47,634 nt of DNA, taken from Clostridiales bacterium (GTDB lineage Bacteria > Bacillota > Clostridia > Saccharofermentanales > Saccharofermentanaceae). This document shows positions 34,595-43,610 of the stretch, piece by piece. The position numbers were made by a program, and so were the translations under genes. The stretch spans positions 1 through 47,634 of the forward strand of contig JAFZPX010000056.1 in NCBI GenBank assembly GCA_017552455.1. Direction: 5' to 3'. Positions within the stretch are counted from its first letter, which is position 1. Every line of letters begins with the position of its first letter. The notes under the pieces were generated by a model that saw nothing but the letters and a program-made list of their open reading frames with translations, was not told where the DNA came from and made no database searches.

Positions 34595-35926
34595 TTATGC
34601 CCCTAACACGTCAATAACAGGACGAATTTCCAAAGGTTTGGAAGTGCTGATCTCATATGCCCGAAGAACTCTGTCAGCAATACTCTCAATGGTCTTAGTA
34701 TCAGAAAGAAGCTTCGAATCTTTGCCGACATATAGCTTACAGATCACATCGCCCTCTCTGACCGGAGAGCCGCGTTTCTTTCTGAAACCGATACCCGCAC
34801 CAAGATCGATCACATCATCCTTCGTAACACGGCCTGCGCCAAGTGCTACTGAACAGTGACCAAGCTCATTAGTCTTAATAGAGAATATAAAACCGGATTC
34901 CGGAGCCTTAACTTCATATACTTCGACAGGTTCAGCATTAAACACAAGACCATCATCATTAACATGGCCGCCCTGAGCCTTAATAAGCTTAATAAACTCA
35001 GCCATAGCGCGTCCGTCAGACAATCTTGTCTTACACTCACTAATAAGGTCTTCATCCGATAAACCTTCTGCCTTACCAGCAAGCTTTACCATATGGGCTG
35101 CAATAGTAGTTGCAACCGCAACAACATCCGGAGCACCTTTGCCCTTAAGAGTGTCATATACTTCCTGCATCTCAAGGACGTTACCGCAGTATCTGCCTAA
35201 GGGCTGATCCATATCAGTGATGACCGCAACGACTTTTCTTCCGGACCTCTCACCGATCTTTATCATGGCGTCAGCTATCTGGCGTGACTCTTCGAAAGTC
35301 TTCATAAATGCACCGGAGCCGGTAGTAACATCTAGAACAATAGCATCGGCGCCGCCCGCAAGTTTCTTACTCATTATGGAAGATGCAATTAACGGGATAG
35401 ATCTGACAGTACCGGTAACATCACGCAATGCATACAGGATCTTATCCGCAGGAGCAAGGTCAGGAGTCTGTCCTGAGATGACCATACCATTCTCGTTAAC
35501 AAGCCTCGGGAAGTCAGCCTTAGGTATGTCGATATTAAACCCTTCAACAGAAGAGAATTTATCTACAGTACCGCCTGTAAAGCCTAAGCCTCTTCCCGTT
35601 AACTTAACCGTCTTAACACCAAAAGAACTGCTTATCGACATTACAAGAGGCGTTATCTTATCACCTACGCCGCCGGTCGAATGTTTATCTACTGTGACAT
35701 CACCAACGAATGAAAGATCATTCTGCTCTCCCGATGCAGCCATCTCAAGCGTAAGGGTCGTCATCTCGCGCTCATTCATTCCGTTAAGGACAATAGCCAT
35801 AAGCAAAGCAGAGGCCTGATAATCCGGAATGGATCTGTCAGTAACACCCTTTACAAAGAACGCTATCTGCTCATCAGTAAGCGCCCGTCCGTAACGTTTG
35901 TCAAGAATGATGTCTACGATGTTCAT
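34595..35926 (-). CDS. pdp: Pyrimidine-nucleoside phosphorylase
   Basis: Cleaves uridine and (deoxy)thymidine with phosphate to free base and sugar 1-phosphate. The 443-residue protein carries the family signature KHSTGGVGDKIT and LTGRGLGFTGGTVDKFSS, with the phosphate/Lys-Ser region SSIMSKKLAGGADAIVLDV. The length fits Pdp; the bacterial thymidine phosphorylase DeoA is a close relative and not excluded. It is 30 bases after the FecR-domain gene on the same strand, with only a weak SD (AAAGAAG). It supplies salvage beside the nearby PRPP and purine genes. Confidence 0.93.
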   Translation of the reverse strand: MNIVDIILDKRYGRALTDEQIAFFVKGVTDRSIPDYQASALLMAIVLNGMNEREMTTLTLEMAASGEQNDLSFVGDVTVDKHSTGGVGDKITPLVMSISSSFGVKTVKLTGRGLGFTGGTVDKFSSVEGFNIDIPKADFPRLVNENGMVISGQTPDLAPADKILYALRDVTGTVRSIPLIASSIMSKKLAGGADAIVLDVTTGSGAFMKTFEESRQIADAMIKIGERSGRKVVAVITDMDQPLGRYCGNVLEMQEVYDTLKGKGAPDVVAVATTIAAHMVKLAGKAEGLSDEDLISECKTRLSDGRAMAEFIKLIKAQGGHVNDDGLVFNAEPVEVYEVKAPESGFIFSIKTNELGHCSVALGAGRVTKDDVIDLGAGIGFRKKRGSPVREGDVICKLYVGKDSKLLSDTKTIESIADRVLRAYEISTSKPLEIRPVIDVLGA

Positions 35927-35956
35927 AAAAAGCTTCTTTAACCCGTACTTGTGTCA

Positions 35957-37585
35957 TTACATTTCTACTGCATTGCAAGTATAGTAAACCACTCGATCAC
36001 CACGCTCATTGAAGTAGTAATAAACATCTCTTTCCCAAGACACTGTATAAGCTGGCTCATAAGGATCCTGTTCATCATATACTTCATGATCATAGTGGCC
36101 TGTTACCCATGCGCCGTTCACATAAAACTGATATGACAAGAGTGTCGGGGCATCCGACCTGTCTTCAACAGAGATATAAACATCATGGCCCTCATATGTA
36201 TCACCCCAACCATCCGAATTCTGCTCATATCCGGCTGAAGGAGAAGGCTCTGACGGCGTAGGTGCCAATGTCGGCATAGGCGTCGGTGACGGGCTCGGAC
36301 TAGGCGATGGACTAGGACTCGGGCTCGGTGACGGGCTCGGACTAGGCGATGGACTAGGACTCGGGCTCGGTGACGGGCTCGGACTTGGCGATGGACTAGG
36401 ACTTGGACTCGGTGAAGGGCTCGGACTAGGCGAAGGACTAGGACTCGGGCTCGGTGAAGGAGTCGGAGTAACCGTAGGTGTAGGCGTCGGTGTTGACGTC
36501 GGTCGCGGTGTCGGTGTTGCACTCGGACGAGGCGTAGGCGTAGCCGTAGGAGTCGGAGTTGCGTCAGCCGAATCCTCATCAGCAGGTGTAGGTGTCGGTG
36601 TACCTGTCACTGTAGGAGTAATCGTAGGTGTAGGAGTTACTTCATTCTCCTCATCAACCGGCGTCGGTGTAGGAGTACCCGACGGTCGCTGTGTCGGCGT
36701 CGGACTGACTGTTGGAGAAGGTGTACGCTCTGCCCCCTCAACTTCACCTTCAGAAGTTGATGTGGTTTCCTCAGTTTCAGAAGTCTCTGTTGTTTCCTCT
36801 GTCTGTTCAGGCTCTACAACACTATCAACAAGTGACAAAATCGCATCCTGATCCCAGCCTGTGTAGTCGCAGACTCGCTCAAGAAGCTCAGGATTCTCTG
36901 AAAGCATTCTAAGCGGAAATGCAGGGATCTCATCTTCTTCGAGCTCATCAAGGAAGAATTCGATACTTCCCTCTTCACGGGACTCATCATAAAGGTAGAC
37001 TTTTACACGGTAACCACCATGTACATCAGTCTCTCTTATCTCTCCTGTATCAGGATTAGTTGCAACTACATGCACGCATCCGTCAGTAATAACCAGCGAC
37101 TCTCTTCCGTCATCGTCATAGAAGACATAACCGGAAGTACCTCTGATACCTACTGTCATTGTTGAAGTTCTTATATCAAATGTCTCGTCAGGCTCAAGAT
37201 GCTCTGTAACCTCGAAATAAAGTCCACCCTGAGTAAGATTAAGTTCGAGACAGTTAAGGCTCTTTGTAAACTCTACACGGCTGTCATTCTCGAGAGTAAC
37301 TATCTTGGTGTCATCGAGGCCTACGGAAGCCAATCCGTCACTTCCTGTGCTAAGAGCCTCGCCACTGTTGAAGCGAACATTATTGAGGACAGGTCTTGCA
37401 TTACCGTTAGCATCCTCGATATTAACCGTACCTTCGATTCTGAGAAGACGCATAGTCTTAGCATAATAGCCTCTGCTTAAGAGGATACAAGCGACCACAA
37501 TGCCGATAACAACGGCAGCAGTTACGCTCGATAGAATAACTTTCTTCTTTGTAGACAGCGCCTTAAATCGATCGATCAACACCAT
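35957..37585 (-). CDS. FecR-domain surface protein with long Ser-Pro repeat
   Basis: A 542-residue membrane-anchored protein: TM near residues 15-38, FecR-like beta domain ([32 protein letters not shown]) near 45-210, an acidic Glu/Thr linker, a Thr-Pro region, a Ser-Pro repeat of some 30 dipeptides, and a C-terminal domain of about 95 residues rich in Tyr, Trp and Asp ([19 protein letters not shown]). In this context FecR domains are found in envelope proteins rather than iron signalling; no sigma factor or TonB receptor is nearby. The Pro-rich stretch could span the cell wall. The ATG at 37585 was preferred over a GTG at 37609. Confidence 0.8.
   Translation of the reverse strand: MVLIDRFKALSTKKKVILSSVTAAVVIGIVVACILLSRGYYAKTMRLLRIEGTVNIEDANGNARPVLNNVRFNSGEALSTGSDGLASVGLDDTKIVTLENDSRVEFTKSLNCLELNLTQGGLYFEVTEHLEPDETFDIRTSTMTVGIRGTSGYVFYDDDGRESLVITDGCVHVVATNPDTGEIRETDVHGGYRVKVYLYDESREEGSIEFFLDELEEDEIPAFPLRMLSENPELLERVCDYTGWDQDAILSLVDSVVEPEQTEETTETSETEETTSTSEGEVEGAERTPSPTVSPTPTQRPSGTPTPTPVDEENEVTPTPTITPTVTGTPTPTPADEDSADATPTPTATPTPRPSATPTPRPTSTPTPTPTVTPTPSPSPSPSPSPSPSPSPSPSPSPSPSPSPSPSPSPSPSPSPSPSPSPSPSPSPSPSPSPTPMPTLAPTPSEPSPSAGYEQNSDGWGDTYEGHDVYISVEDRSDAPTLLSYQFYVNGAWVTGHYDHEVYDEQDPYEPAYTVSWERDVYYYFNERGDRVVYYTCNAVEM
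36285..36452 (-). repeat. Four 42-bp repeats encoding (Ser-Pro)7 units
   Basis: On the plus strand the unit is seven hexamers, starting GGTGAC/A GGGCTC. Copies lie at 36285-36326, 36327-36368, 36369-36410 and 36411-36452. The first two are identical; the third differs at about three hexamers and the fourth at two. Each hexamer encodes one Ser-Pro. Partial units continue on both sides. Confidence 0.95.
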
Positions 37586-37625
37586 AAATAATCCCAACAC
37601 ATACAACACCGGTAGTTATATTGAG

Positions 37626-37631
37626 ATTATA
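37626..37631 (-). promoter_or_regulatory. -10 box of the FecR-domain gene
   Basis: TATAAT on the minus strand, about 40 bases before the ATG at 37585. TTTCGA at 17-base spacing is a poor -35. Confidence 0.4.
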
Positions 37632-37665
37632 CCTAATAATATAGGGGTTCGAAAAGGGGCAAGTA

Positions 37666-39948
37666 TCAGCTTTCAGCGTTTATTCTGCAGTATTCTTCAA
37701 ACTCTTCCAGAGGCAACGGCTTGGAGAAGTGGTAGCCCTGGAAAAGCTTGCAGCCCATACGGGAAAGGTGCTCAAACTGATAAAGCGACTCGACACCCTC
37801 TGTAAGCGATGTAATCTCCAGATCCTTGGCCATGGCGATGATGTTGTAAAGTATCATCTCTGCCTTCTGGCTGTCCTCTGCCTTGCGCAGAAAGGCCATA
37901 TCGATCTTCAGAACATCTACCGGCATATCCTGGAGAAGGTTAAGCGAAGAATATCCGCTTCCGAAGTCATCCATCTCGATAATGAAGCCGTTATCTCTAA
38001 GCTTCTGTATATCGTTCATTCTGCTGTCGGCATCACCGATCATGGCAGTCTCAGTAATCTCAACGCGAAGACTCTTTGGACTTATACCGTATTCCTTCAC
38101 GAGTTTAATAAGCGTATCGGGAACGTTCATAAAGAAGAAGTCCTTCGGAGAGATATTGATGGACAGGAACCTATCGATACCTTTTTCATGCCACTGTTTC
38201 AGAATCTCGCAGGCACATCTCCATATATGAAGATCTACATCAGCAATCATACCGTTACGCTCAAGAACAGGAATGAAACTTGCAGGAGACAGGAAACCTT
38301 CTGTCGGGTGTATCCATCTGGCAAGGGCCTCTGCTCCCAGAACCGTTCCGTGAGAATCAACTATCGGCTGCAGATAAGGAACAATCTGTCTGGTCTCTAT
38401 AGCTTCAGAAATCTGAGTTGCCAGCAACTGCTCCTTAACGACGCTCTGACGGATATTATCGTCATAATAAGCTATATGCGTATTAAAGTCTTCTTTGATC
38501 CTGTTGATGGCTAGATGCGCACGATCGAACATTACGGATACATCGAGCTTCTCCTCAGTTACTTTATATAATCCCAAGTGAATGAGCAGATGATGTTCCT
38601 TGTTTCTATCTTTAACTACAAAGTTAGTTAGTTCTTTTTCAACTCTTTCCTGGTCAAAGTCTTCAACTGGAACCAAAGCACCAAAGGTATCGCCTCCGAG
38701 TCTTCCGTAGACCCAAGTCTTCTTCGAACTCTCTTCAATCCAGATAGCGATCTCCTTTAGTGCCTGATCACCGAAATCCATTCCAAATACATCATTAACG
38801 ATCTTAAAGTTATTTACATCAACGAATATGATATAGTACTTCTTCCCCGGATTCTCTTTAAGCGTCTCCCCTATGAGTTCATAGAAATACTCCTTAGTAA
38901 ACAGACCTGTAAGTCTGTCATGAGTCGCACTGTAGATCTCTCGCTGAATCTTTACTTGTTCATCAGTATTATCTCTAACACGCAGGAACTTACCTGTTTC
39001 TCTTCCCTTATCATCAGACAAAGCCCTAAGCTCCAAATTATAGAATCTAGGCTCCTGTGTCTCACCTACAAACTTCTTTACAGCCCAACTATCTCCGCTA
39101 TTTGTATAATCGCCAAACTCTTCAGCAAGGCGTTCTCTTGCAACCTCATAATCTTCACCCGATACTTTGACAAGATCCATTGCCGGTTCATTCGCCCACA
39201 GACATTTACCCGAGACATCAAAGAAGAAAATCGACTCATTAAGCTCAGATATGATATTACCAAGCATTCTGTCGAGAACCTTAAGAGGTCTGTAATACAG
39301 ACTCAAATAGAACGCCAGCATTCCAAATGTGGCAAACGCTGTCATGGATATATCCATCGGTGTCCTGGAGAAGATATAGAAAGTCTCCATCAAGCAGGAC
39401 AGTATCATGGCAACCGTCAATACCAGATATCTTTCCCTATAAATCTTCGGAGACTTCACAAGCTTATATATACTAAGCAACAAAGCTATCGTGAATATAC
39501 CGTAGCAGATTATTCTGTGATAGTTCTGACCTGCGTAAGTGACATTCAGATAGTAATTGAATCCATACACCTTTATGGCCTGCAAAGTAAATGCATGATG
39601 TGTAAAAGGATTCAGTGCATACTGAATGCCGTCAATAGCAATCAAAGTCCATACGAGGTGCTTAAGATACTTAATCGGCCAGTTCAATTCACAATACTCC
39701 ATCGTGAATATCAGAACACGGTAAACCGCTATATCCATGCCGATGAAATAAATGTAATAGCCTGTCAGTGAGTAGAAGTATCTCCCAGACATAATGATGA
39801 TCATATTACCGATAAGAGGGATCAGGAAGGCTATCTGCAATCTCGTTAATGTAGGTCCAATTGGTTTATCAGACCTTGAAGAAATTATAGCGGCGATGAC
39901 CAAAGCCACTACAAACGCTCCAAAAATGCACGAAACTGCTAATCTCAT
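37666..39948 (-). CDS. 7TM-PAS-GGDEF-EAL cyclic-di-GMP phosphodiesterase
   Basis: A 760-residue membrane protein. Seven or so hydrophobic helices (residues about 1-220) resemble the 7TM sensor of histidine kinases, then a PAS-like region, a GGDEF domain whose signature is G418-G-D-T-F, and a C-terminal EAL domain with all the metal/catalytic motifs (GAEALARW, VEITETAMIGD, MDDFGSGYSSL, TEGVES, FQGYHFSKPLP). So it likely degrades cyclic di-GMP, while the GGDTF domain probably does not synthesise it and may instead sense GTP. GGAGG lies five bases before the ATG. The FecR-domain gene lies downstream on the same strand. Confidence 0.9.
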   Translation of the reverse strand: MRLAVSCIFGAFVVALVIAAIISSRSDKPIGPTLTRLQIAFLIPLIGNMIIIMSGRYFYSLTGYYIYFIGMDIAVYRVLIFTMEYCELNWPIKYLKHLVWTLIAIDGIQYALNPFTHHAFTLQAIKVYGFNYYLNVTYAGQNYHRIICYGIFTIALLLSIYKLVKSPKIYRERYLVLTVAMILSCLMETFYIFSRTPMDISMTAFATFGMLAFYLSLYYRPLKVLDRMLGNIISELNESIFFFDVSGKCLWANEPAMDLVKVSGEDYEVARERLAEEFGDYTNSGDSWAVKKFVGETQEPRFYNLELRALSDDKGRETGKFLRVRDNTDEQVKIQREIYSATHDRLTGLFTKEYFYELIGETLKENPGKKYYIIFVDVNNFKIVNDVFGMDFGDQALKEIAIWIEESSKKTWVYGRLGGDTFGALVPVEDFDQERVEKELTNFVVKDRNKEHHLLIHLGLYKVTEEKLDVSVMFDRAHLAINRIKEDFNTHIAYYDDNIRQSVVKEQLLATQISEAIETRQIVPYLQPIVDSHGTVLGAEALARWIHPTEGFLSPASFIPVLERNGMIADVDLHIWRCACEILKQWHEKGIDRFLSINISPKDFFFMNVPDTLIKLVKEYGISPKSLRVEITETAMIGDADSRMNDIQKLRDNGFIIEMDDFGSGYSSLNLLQDMPVDVLKIDMAFLRKAEDSQKAEMILYNIIAMAKDLEITSLTEGVESLYQFEHLSRMGCKLFQGYHFSKPLPLEEFEEYCRINAES

Positions 39949-40056
39949 ATAACCTCCGAATATAGTCTTCCGTTATAAAGATTTTATGAGGGAATCATTT
40001 CATATGCTTCATTTACAGATAAATAAAGGGTTAACAAACTGTAACCGCAAAACAGC

Positions 40057-40530
40057 TCAATAGCTTATATGATCCATATCCGTGTAGGCTTTAAACAGTG
40101 CAAGACACGCCTCCCTGTCCATACACTCGAGGTAACCTTCTGCCTTTTCCCTTCCCGAGAACATGCTGTCGAAGTCGCCATCTCTAAAGCCCAGCAACGA
40201 ATTATCTTCAATCGTACATCCGTAATAAACCTTGGATATATTTGCCCACATACAGGCACAAAGACACATAGTACACGGCTCACCTGTCGTATAAAGTTCA
40301 CAACCTGACAGATCGTGCGTACCGAGGTTCTCACATGCATCACGTATAGCAGAAACCTCACCATGACATGTAGGATCGTGATTAACGAGCACACGGTTAT
40401 GTCCCTTACCAACTACCACGCCATCCTTTACGATAACGCTTCCGAAAGGACCACCATGCCCATTGGTTATTCCTTCAACCGCCTCATTAACTGCGATCTG
40501 CATATACTCGTTCTTTGTACGGATATTCAT
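40057..40530 (-). CDS. Guanine deaminase-like nucleoside/base deaminase
   Basis: A 157-residue zinc enzyme of the cytidine deaminase fold, closest by motif to the small guanine deaminase of Bacillus, converting guanine to xanthine. The zinc site is DPTCHGEVSAIRDAC (His and proton-shuttling Glu, with Gly instead of the common Ala between) and EPCTMCLCACMWANI (the two Cys). It lacks TadA-type tRNA features that I could recognise. No SD precedes the ATG; an extended -10 lies six bases upstream. It follows the terminator of the tRNA-Lys gene. Confidence 0.85.
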   Translation of the reverse strand: MNIRTKNEYMQIAVNEAVEGITNGHGGPFGSVIVKDGVVVGKGHNRVLVNHDPTCHGEVSAIRDACENLGTHDLSGCELYTTGEPCTMCLCACMWANISKVYYGCTIEDNSLLGFRDGDFDSMFSGREKAEGYLECMDREACLALFKAYTDMDHISY

Positions 40531-40536
40531 GGGTAA

Positions 40537-40545
40537 AGTATAGCA
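40537..40545 (-). promoter_or_regulatory. Extended -10 six bases before the guanine-deaminase ATG
   Basis: TGC-TATACT on the minus strand, followed by TTACCC then ATG. The TGn extension compensates for lack of a -35, which would fall in the terminator stem-loop. No SD is present, suggesting a leaderless transcript. Confidence 0.5.
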
Positions 40546-40550
40546 TAAGA

Positions 40551-40578
40551 AAGACCCGCAGGATTACCTGCGGGTCTT
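40551..40578 (-). terminator. Terminator after tRNA-Lys
   Basis: A perfect 12-bp stem AAGACCCGCAGG / CCTGCGGGTCTT with a four-base loop, six bases after the tRNA CCA, followed by TCTT on the minus strand. Confidence 0.9.
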
Positions 40579-40583
40579 ATATC

Positions 40584-40659
40584 TGGTGCACCTCCAGGGA
40601 CTCGAACCCTGGGCCCACTGATTAAGAGTCAGTTGCTCTACCATCTGAGCTAGAGGTGC
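40584..40659 (-). tRNA. tRNA-Lys (anticodon CUU)
   Basis: Cloverleaf on the minus strand: acceptor stem GCACCTC / GAGGTGC, D arm GCTC-AGATGGTA-GAGC, anticodon arm ACTGA-CTCTTAA-TCAGT with anticodon CTT (reads AAG), five-base variable loop GGGCC, T arm CAGGG-TTCGAGT-CCCTG, discriminator A. The 3' CCA is encoded (40584-40586). It has its own near-perfect promoter and terminator. Confidence 0.98.
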
Positions 40660-40673
40660 TTGACAGCTTGATT

Positions 40674-40701
40674 ATTATAACATTGCGAAATCAGTTGTCA
40701 A
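40674..40701 (-). promoter_or_regulatory. Consensus promoter of tRNA-Lys
   Basis: TTGACA (40696-40701) and TATAAT (40674-40679) at 16-base spacing, with a TGn extension before the -10. Both hexamers are perfect, as for strong stable-RNA promoters. Confidence 0.9.
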
Positions 40702-40724
40702 CCACTTTTTGAGATATTTTTTTA

Positions 40725-42176
40725 TCAGACTTTAAGCTCCACTTCTTCTACCTGAAGATCATCCTGATGTGAGCTCAAAATAGGATTAATTACCTCATTG
40801 ATAAATGCCTCTACCTGCTGAGGGCAGCGACCGATGTAAAGCGAAGGATCAGCGATCTTCATAAGCTCATCCATAGTAAGGCCAAACATAGGATCTGCAG
40901 CAATTCTCTCGAGCAAGTCATTAGGCTTACCTTCCTGCTTAACTACAGCACCGGCTTCCATAGAGAGCTGTCTGATCTTCTCGTGCAACTCCTGTCTGTT
41001 GCCGCCCTTCTTCGTTGCTTCCATCATGATGTTCTCAGTCATCATGAAAGGCAGCTCGTCCATGATATGCTTCTGGATCATCTTGGGATATACAACAAGA
41101 CCGGAAACGATGTTAGTGTAGATTCCAAGAATAGCATCAACAGCGAGGAAAGCCTCAGGCACTGAGATTCTCTTATTAGCAGAGTCATCAAGAGTTCTCT
41201 CGAACCACTGCTCAGATGCTGTCATTGCTGGATTAAGAACATCAGCAATAACATATCTGGACAAAGAAGCGATTCTCTCAGATCTCATAGGATTTCTCTT
41301 GTAAGCCATAGCGGAAGAACCGATCTGATTCTTCTCGAAGGGCTCCTCAATCTCCTTAAGATGCTGAAGGAGTCTGATATCGTTAGAGAACTTGTGAGCA
41401 CTCTGAGCTACTGAACAGAGTGCAGAAAGAACTGTAAAGTCGATCTTTCTTGAATATGTCTGTCCTGATACCCAGTAAGAAGACTCGAAGCCCATCTTCT
41501 GGCAAATCTTCTTATCGAGCTCAACGCACTTCTCGTTATCGCCGTCAAACAGATCCATAAATGAAGCCTGTGTACCTGTAGTACCCTTACAGCCAAGAAG
41601 CTTCAAGGAAGCGATAGCATTCTCTACAGTCTCAAGGTCAAGAACGAGATCCTGAAGCCACAAAGAAGCTCTCTTACCTACTGTAACAAGCTGAGCAGGC
41701 TGGAAATGTGTGAAACCCAGTGTAGGCATAGCCTTATACTCATCAGCAAAAGCAGCAACCTTAGAGATAAGAACTACGAGCCTCTTCTTAACAAGCTCGA
41801 GGGCCTCTCTCATGATAATGATATCTGTGTTATCACCTACGTAGCATGATGTGGCACCGAGGTGGATGATACCGTCTGCACCGGATTCCTTGACCTGCTT
41901 ACCATATGAATGAACATGAGCCATTACGTCATGGCGGCGGATTTTCTCCTCTGCAGCAGCATCCTCATAATCGATCTCATCCTTATGAGCCTTAAGTGCT
42001 GCAATCTGCTCATCAGTTATGTTAAGACCCAATTCCTTCTCTGCTTCAGCAAGAGCGATCCAAAGAAGTCTCCAAGTCTTAAATTTCTTATCAGGCGAGA
42101 AGATGTACTGCATCTCCTTGCTTGCATAGCGCGAATTTAAAGGGCTCTCGTATGAGGGCTTGGAAGTAAATGACAT
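40725..42176 (-). CDS. purB: Adenylosuccinate lyase
   Basis: Acts twice in purine synthesis, releasing fumarate from SAICAR and from adenylosuccinate. The 483-residue protein has the fumarase-superfamily signature GSSAMAYKRNPMRSERI, plus LGATSCYVGDNTD and TVGKRASLWLQD. It is of the longer form (about 480 residues). GGAGG precedes the ATG. It lies 20 bases after the aspartate aminotransferase gene on the same strand; both use or feed the aspartate pool. No hairpin follows its stop, so readthrough into tRNA-Lys is possible. Confidence 0.96.
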   Translation of the reverse strand: MSFTSKPSYESPLNSRYASKEMQYIFSPDKKFKTWRLLWIALAEAEKELGLNITDEQIAALKAHKDEIDYEDAAAEEKIRRHDVMAHVHSYGKQVKESGADGIIHLGATSCYVGDNTDIIIMREALELVKKRLVVLISKVAAFADEYKAMPTLGFTHFQPAQLVTVGKRASLWLQDLVLDLETVENAIASLKLLGCKGTTGTQASFMDLFDGDNEKCVELDKKICQKMGFESSYWVSGQTYSRKIDFTVLSALCSVAQSAHKFSNDIRLLQHLKEIEEPFEKNQIGSSAMAYKRNPMRSERIASLSRYVIADVLNPAMTASEQWFERTLDDSANKRISVPEAFLAVDAILGIYTNIVSGLVVYPKMIQKHIMDELPFMMTENIMMEATKKGGNRQELHEKIRQLSMEAGAVVKQEGKPNDLLERIAADPMFGLTMDELMKIADPSLYIGRCPQQVEAFINEVINPILSSHQDDLQVEEVELKV

Positions 42177-42196
42177 ATCGGCCTCCGAATTAACTA

Positions 42197-43486
42197 TTAA
42201 ACTGAAAGTAACTTCTCTACAGCAGACAGTTTAACACAAACAGCGAATACTTCGACAGCCTTGTTTATATCTTCAAGAGAAGGGAAACTCGGTGCGACTC
42301 TAATGTTGGAATCATCAGGATCGTTGCCATAAGGATATGTAGCACCTGCGGGTGTGAAAGCTACTCCGAGCTCATTACACTTTGCAATTACAGCCTTAGC
42401 TGTGCCAGGCAAAGTATATACAGAGATGAAGTAACCACCCAAAGGCTTATGCCATGAAGCTGCATCTGTACCAGCAAGTTCCTTCTCAAGGATATCGAGT
42501 GTAAGCTCGAACTTGGGACGGAGGATCTCAGCGTGCTTAGCCATATGAGCCTTCAAAGCCTCAAGATTAGGAATGAATCTTACATGTGCGAGCTGGTTTA
42601 CCTTGTTGGAACCGATTGTCTGAACACCGATAAGCTTAATTGCATACTTATAGTTCTCTTCATTAGCAGCGATGCAAGAGATACCTGCACTTGCGAAAGT
42701 AACCTTTGAAGAAGAAGCAAACTCATATACACGTGAAGGGTTACCTGCATCCTCGCAAAGGCCAAGAATATCAGGAATTCTTCCCTGCTTGTTCTCTTCG
42801 TTATAGAGATGGTGTACGCAGTAAGCGTTATCCCAGAAGAGTCTGAAGTCAGGAGCTGCTGTCTTCATTGAAGCAAGTCTCTTGCAAACTTCCTCTGAAT
42901 AAACATAACCGTCAGGGTTTGTGTAGCAAGGTACGTTCCACATACCGAGAACCGTAGGATCCTTAACAAGCTCCTCTACGATGTCCATATCAGGACCGTC
43001 TTCCTTAAGAGGTACGGGGATGAGCTCGAATCCGCAAGTCTCAGTTACCTTGAAGTGTCTGTCATAACCGGGAACAGGGCAAAGCCACTTTCTTCCCTCT
43101 ACCTGAGACCATGGCTTCGGGGAATCGTGCTCACCGAATACCATAGCTCTCATGATCGTATCGAACATGAGGTTAAGAGAAGAACCGTTACCGATAAAAA
43201 TGTTATCTGCATTTCTGGCACCGATGACCTCAGCGAAAAGCTTCTTTACCTCAGGAAGACCCGTAGCTACGCCGTAGTTTCTCGTATCGGAACCGTCCTC
43301 TGCCTTGAAGCCTACCTTGGAAAGATCTGTATACATCTCATTGGACATTGCAAGCTGGTTGGGAGCCGGCTTACCACGTGTCATATTAAGAGAAAGGTTC
43401 ATAGCCTTGAACTCTTCTACACGCTTCTCAAGCTCTGCCTTCTGAGCGAGCAGTTCCTCTTTACTCATTTCCTTAAAAGACTTCAT
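42197..43486 (-). CDS. Class Ic aspartate aminotransferase
   Basis: A PLP transaminase of 429 residues making aspartate from oxaloacetate and glutamate. Features match the subgroup Ic family (PF12897 type): MNLSLNMTRGKPAPNQL, DTRNYGVATGLPEVK, WNVPCYTNPDGYVYSEE, and the Schiff-base lysine in FASSSKVTFASAGIS. The ATG at 43486 has GGAGG nearby and the protein begins MKSFKEMSKEELLAQ; a longer in-frame start at 43579 has no SD and lies within the promoter. Precedes purB. Confidence 0.9.
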   Translation of the reverse strand: MKSFKEMSKEELLAQKAELEKRVEEFKAMNLSLNMTRGKPAPNQLAMSNEMYTDLSKVGFKAEDGSDTRNYGVATGLPEVKKLFAEVIGARNADNIFIGNGSSLNLMFDTIMRAMVFGEHDSPKPWSQVEGRKWLCPVPGYDRHFKVTETCGFELIPVPLKEDGPDMDIVEELVKDPTVLGMWNVPCYTNPDGYVYSEEVCKRLASMKTAAPDFRLFWDNAYCVHHLYNEENKQGRIPDILGLCEDAGNPSRVYEFASSSKVTFASAGISCIAANEENYKYAIKLIGVQTIGSNKVNQLAHVRFIPNLEALKAHMAKHAEILRPKFELTLDILEKELAGTDAASWHKPLGGYFISVYTLPGTAKAVIAKCNELGVAFTPAGATYPYGNDPDDSNIRVAPSFPSLEDINKAVEVFAVCVKLSAVEKLLSV

Positions 43487-43523
43487 TTTGACCTCCGTTT
43501 TGAAATTCACAAACCTACTAATT

Positions 43524-43539
43524 GCATATTGAAATATGC
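43524..43539. promoter_or_regulatory. 16-bp palindrome in the aminotransferase leader
   Basis: GCATATT and AATATGC separated by two bases, located some 16-31 bases downstream of the predicted transcription start. Possible repressor operator. Confidence 0.4.
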
Positions 43540-43554
43540 TTTTCTTTAAAACGC

Positions 43555-43590
43555 CTTGCACATTATATATATCTTGCAAGTTAAAAACAA
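43555..43590 (-). promoter_or_regulatory. Aminotransferase promoter flanked by inverted CTTGCA repeats
   Basis: Minus-strand TTGTTT (43585-43590) and TATAAT (43562-43567), 17-base spacer. CTTGCA (43555-43560) and TGCAAG (43575-43580) form an inverted repeat around the -10. Confidence 0.6.
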
Positions 43591-43610
43591 CGATTATTCA
43601 TAATTAAGTC

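Noticed and set aside
36285..36452. CRISPR array
   Set aside because: Units are head-to-tail without unique spacers, in frame, and encode Ser-Pro; it is a coding minisatellite.
36118..36579. Arg/Leu-rich 153-residue frame over the Ser-Pro repeat
   Set aside because: It is another frame of the same strand of the repeat, with low complexity and no SD.
35957..37585. Iron-dicitrate type FecR regulator
   Set aside because: No ECF sigma factor or TonB-dependent receptor is near, and the organism type appears to lack an outer membrane; only the domain is shared.
37729..39771. Two long plus-strand open frames (37729-38514 and 38920-39771)
   Set aside because: Both lie antisense to the intact EAL/GGDEF gene and lack an SD or any recognisable domain.
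43487..43579. Longer aminotransferase start at 43579
   Set aside because: It would include the promoter -10 and palindrome as coding; the ATG at 43486 has GGAGG.
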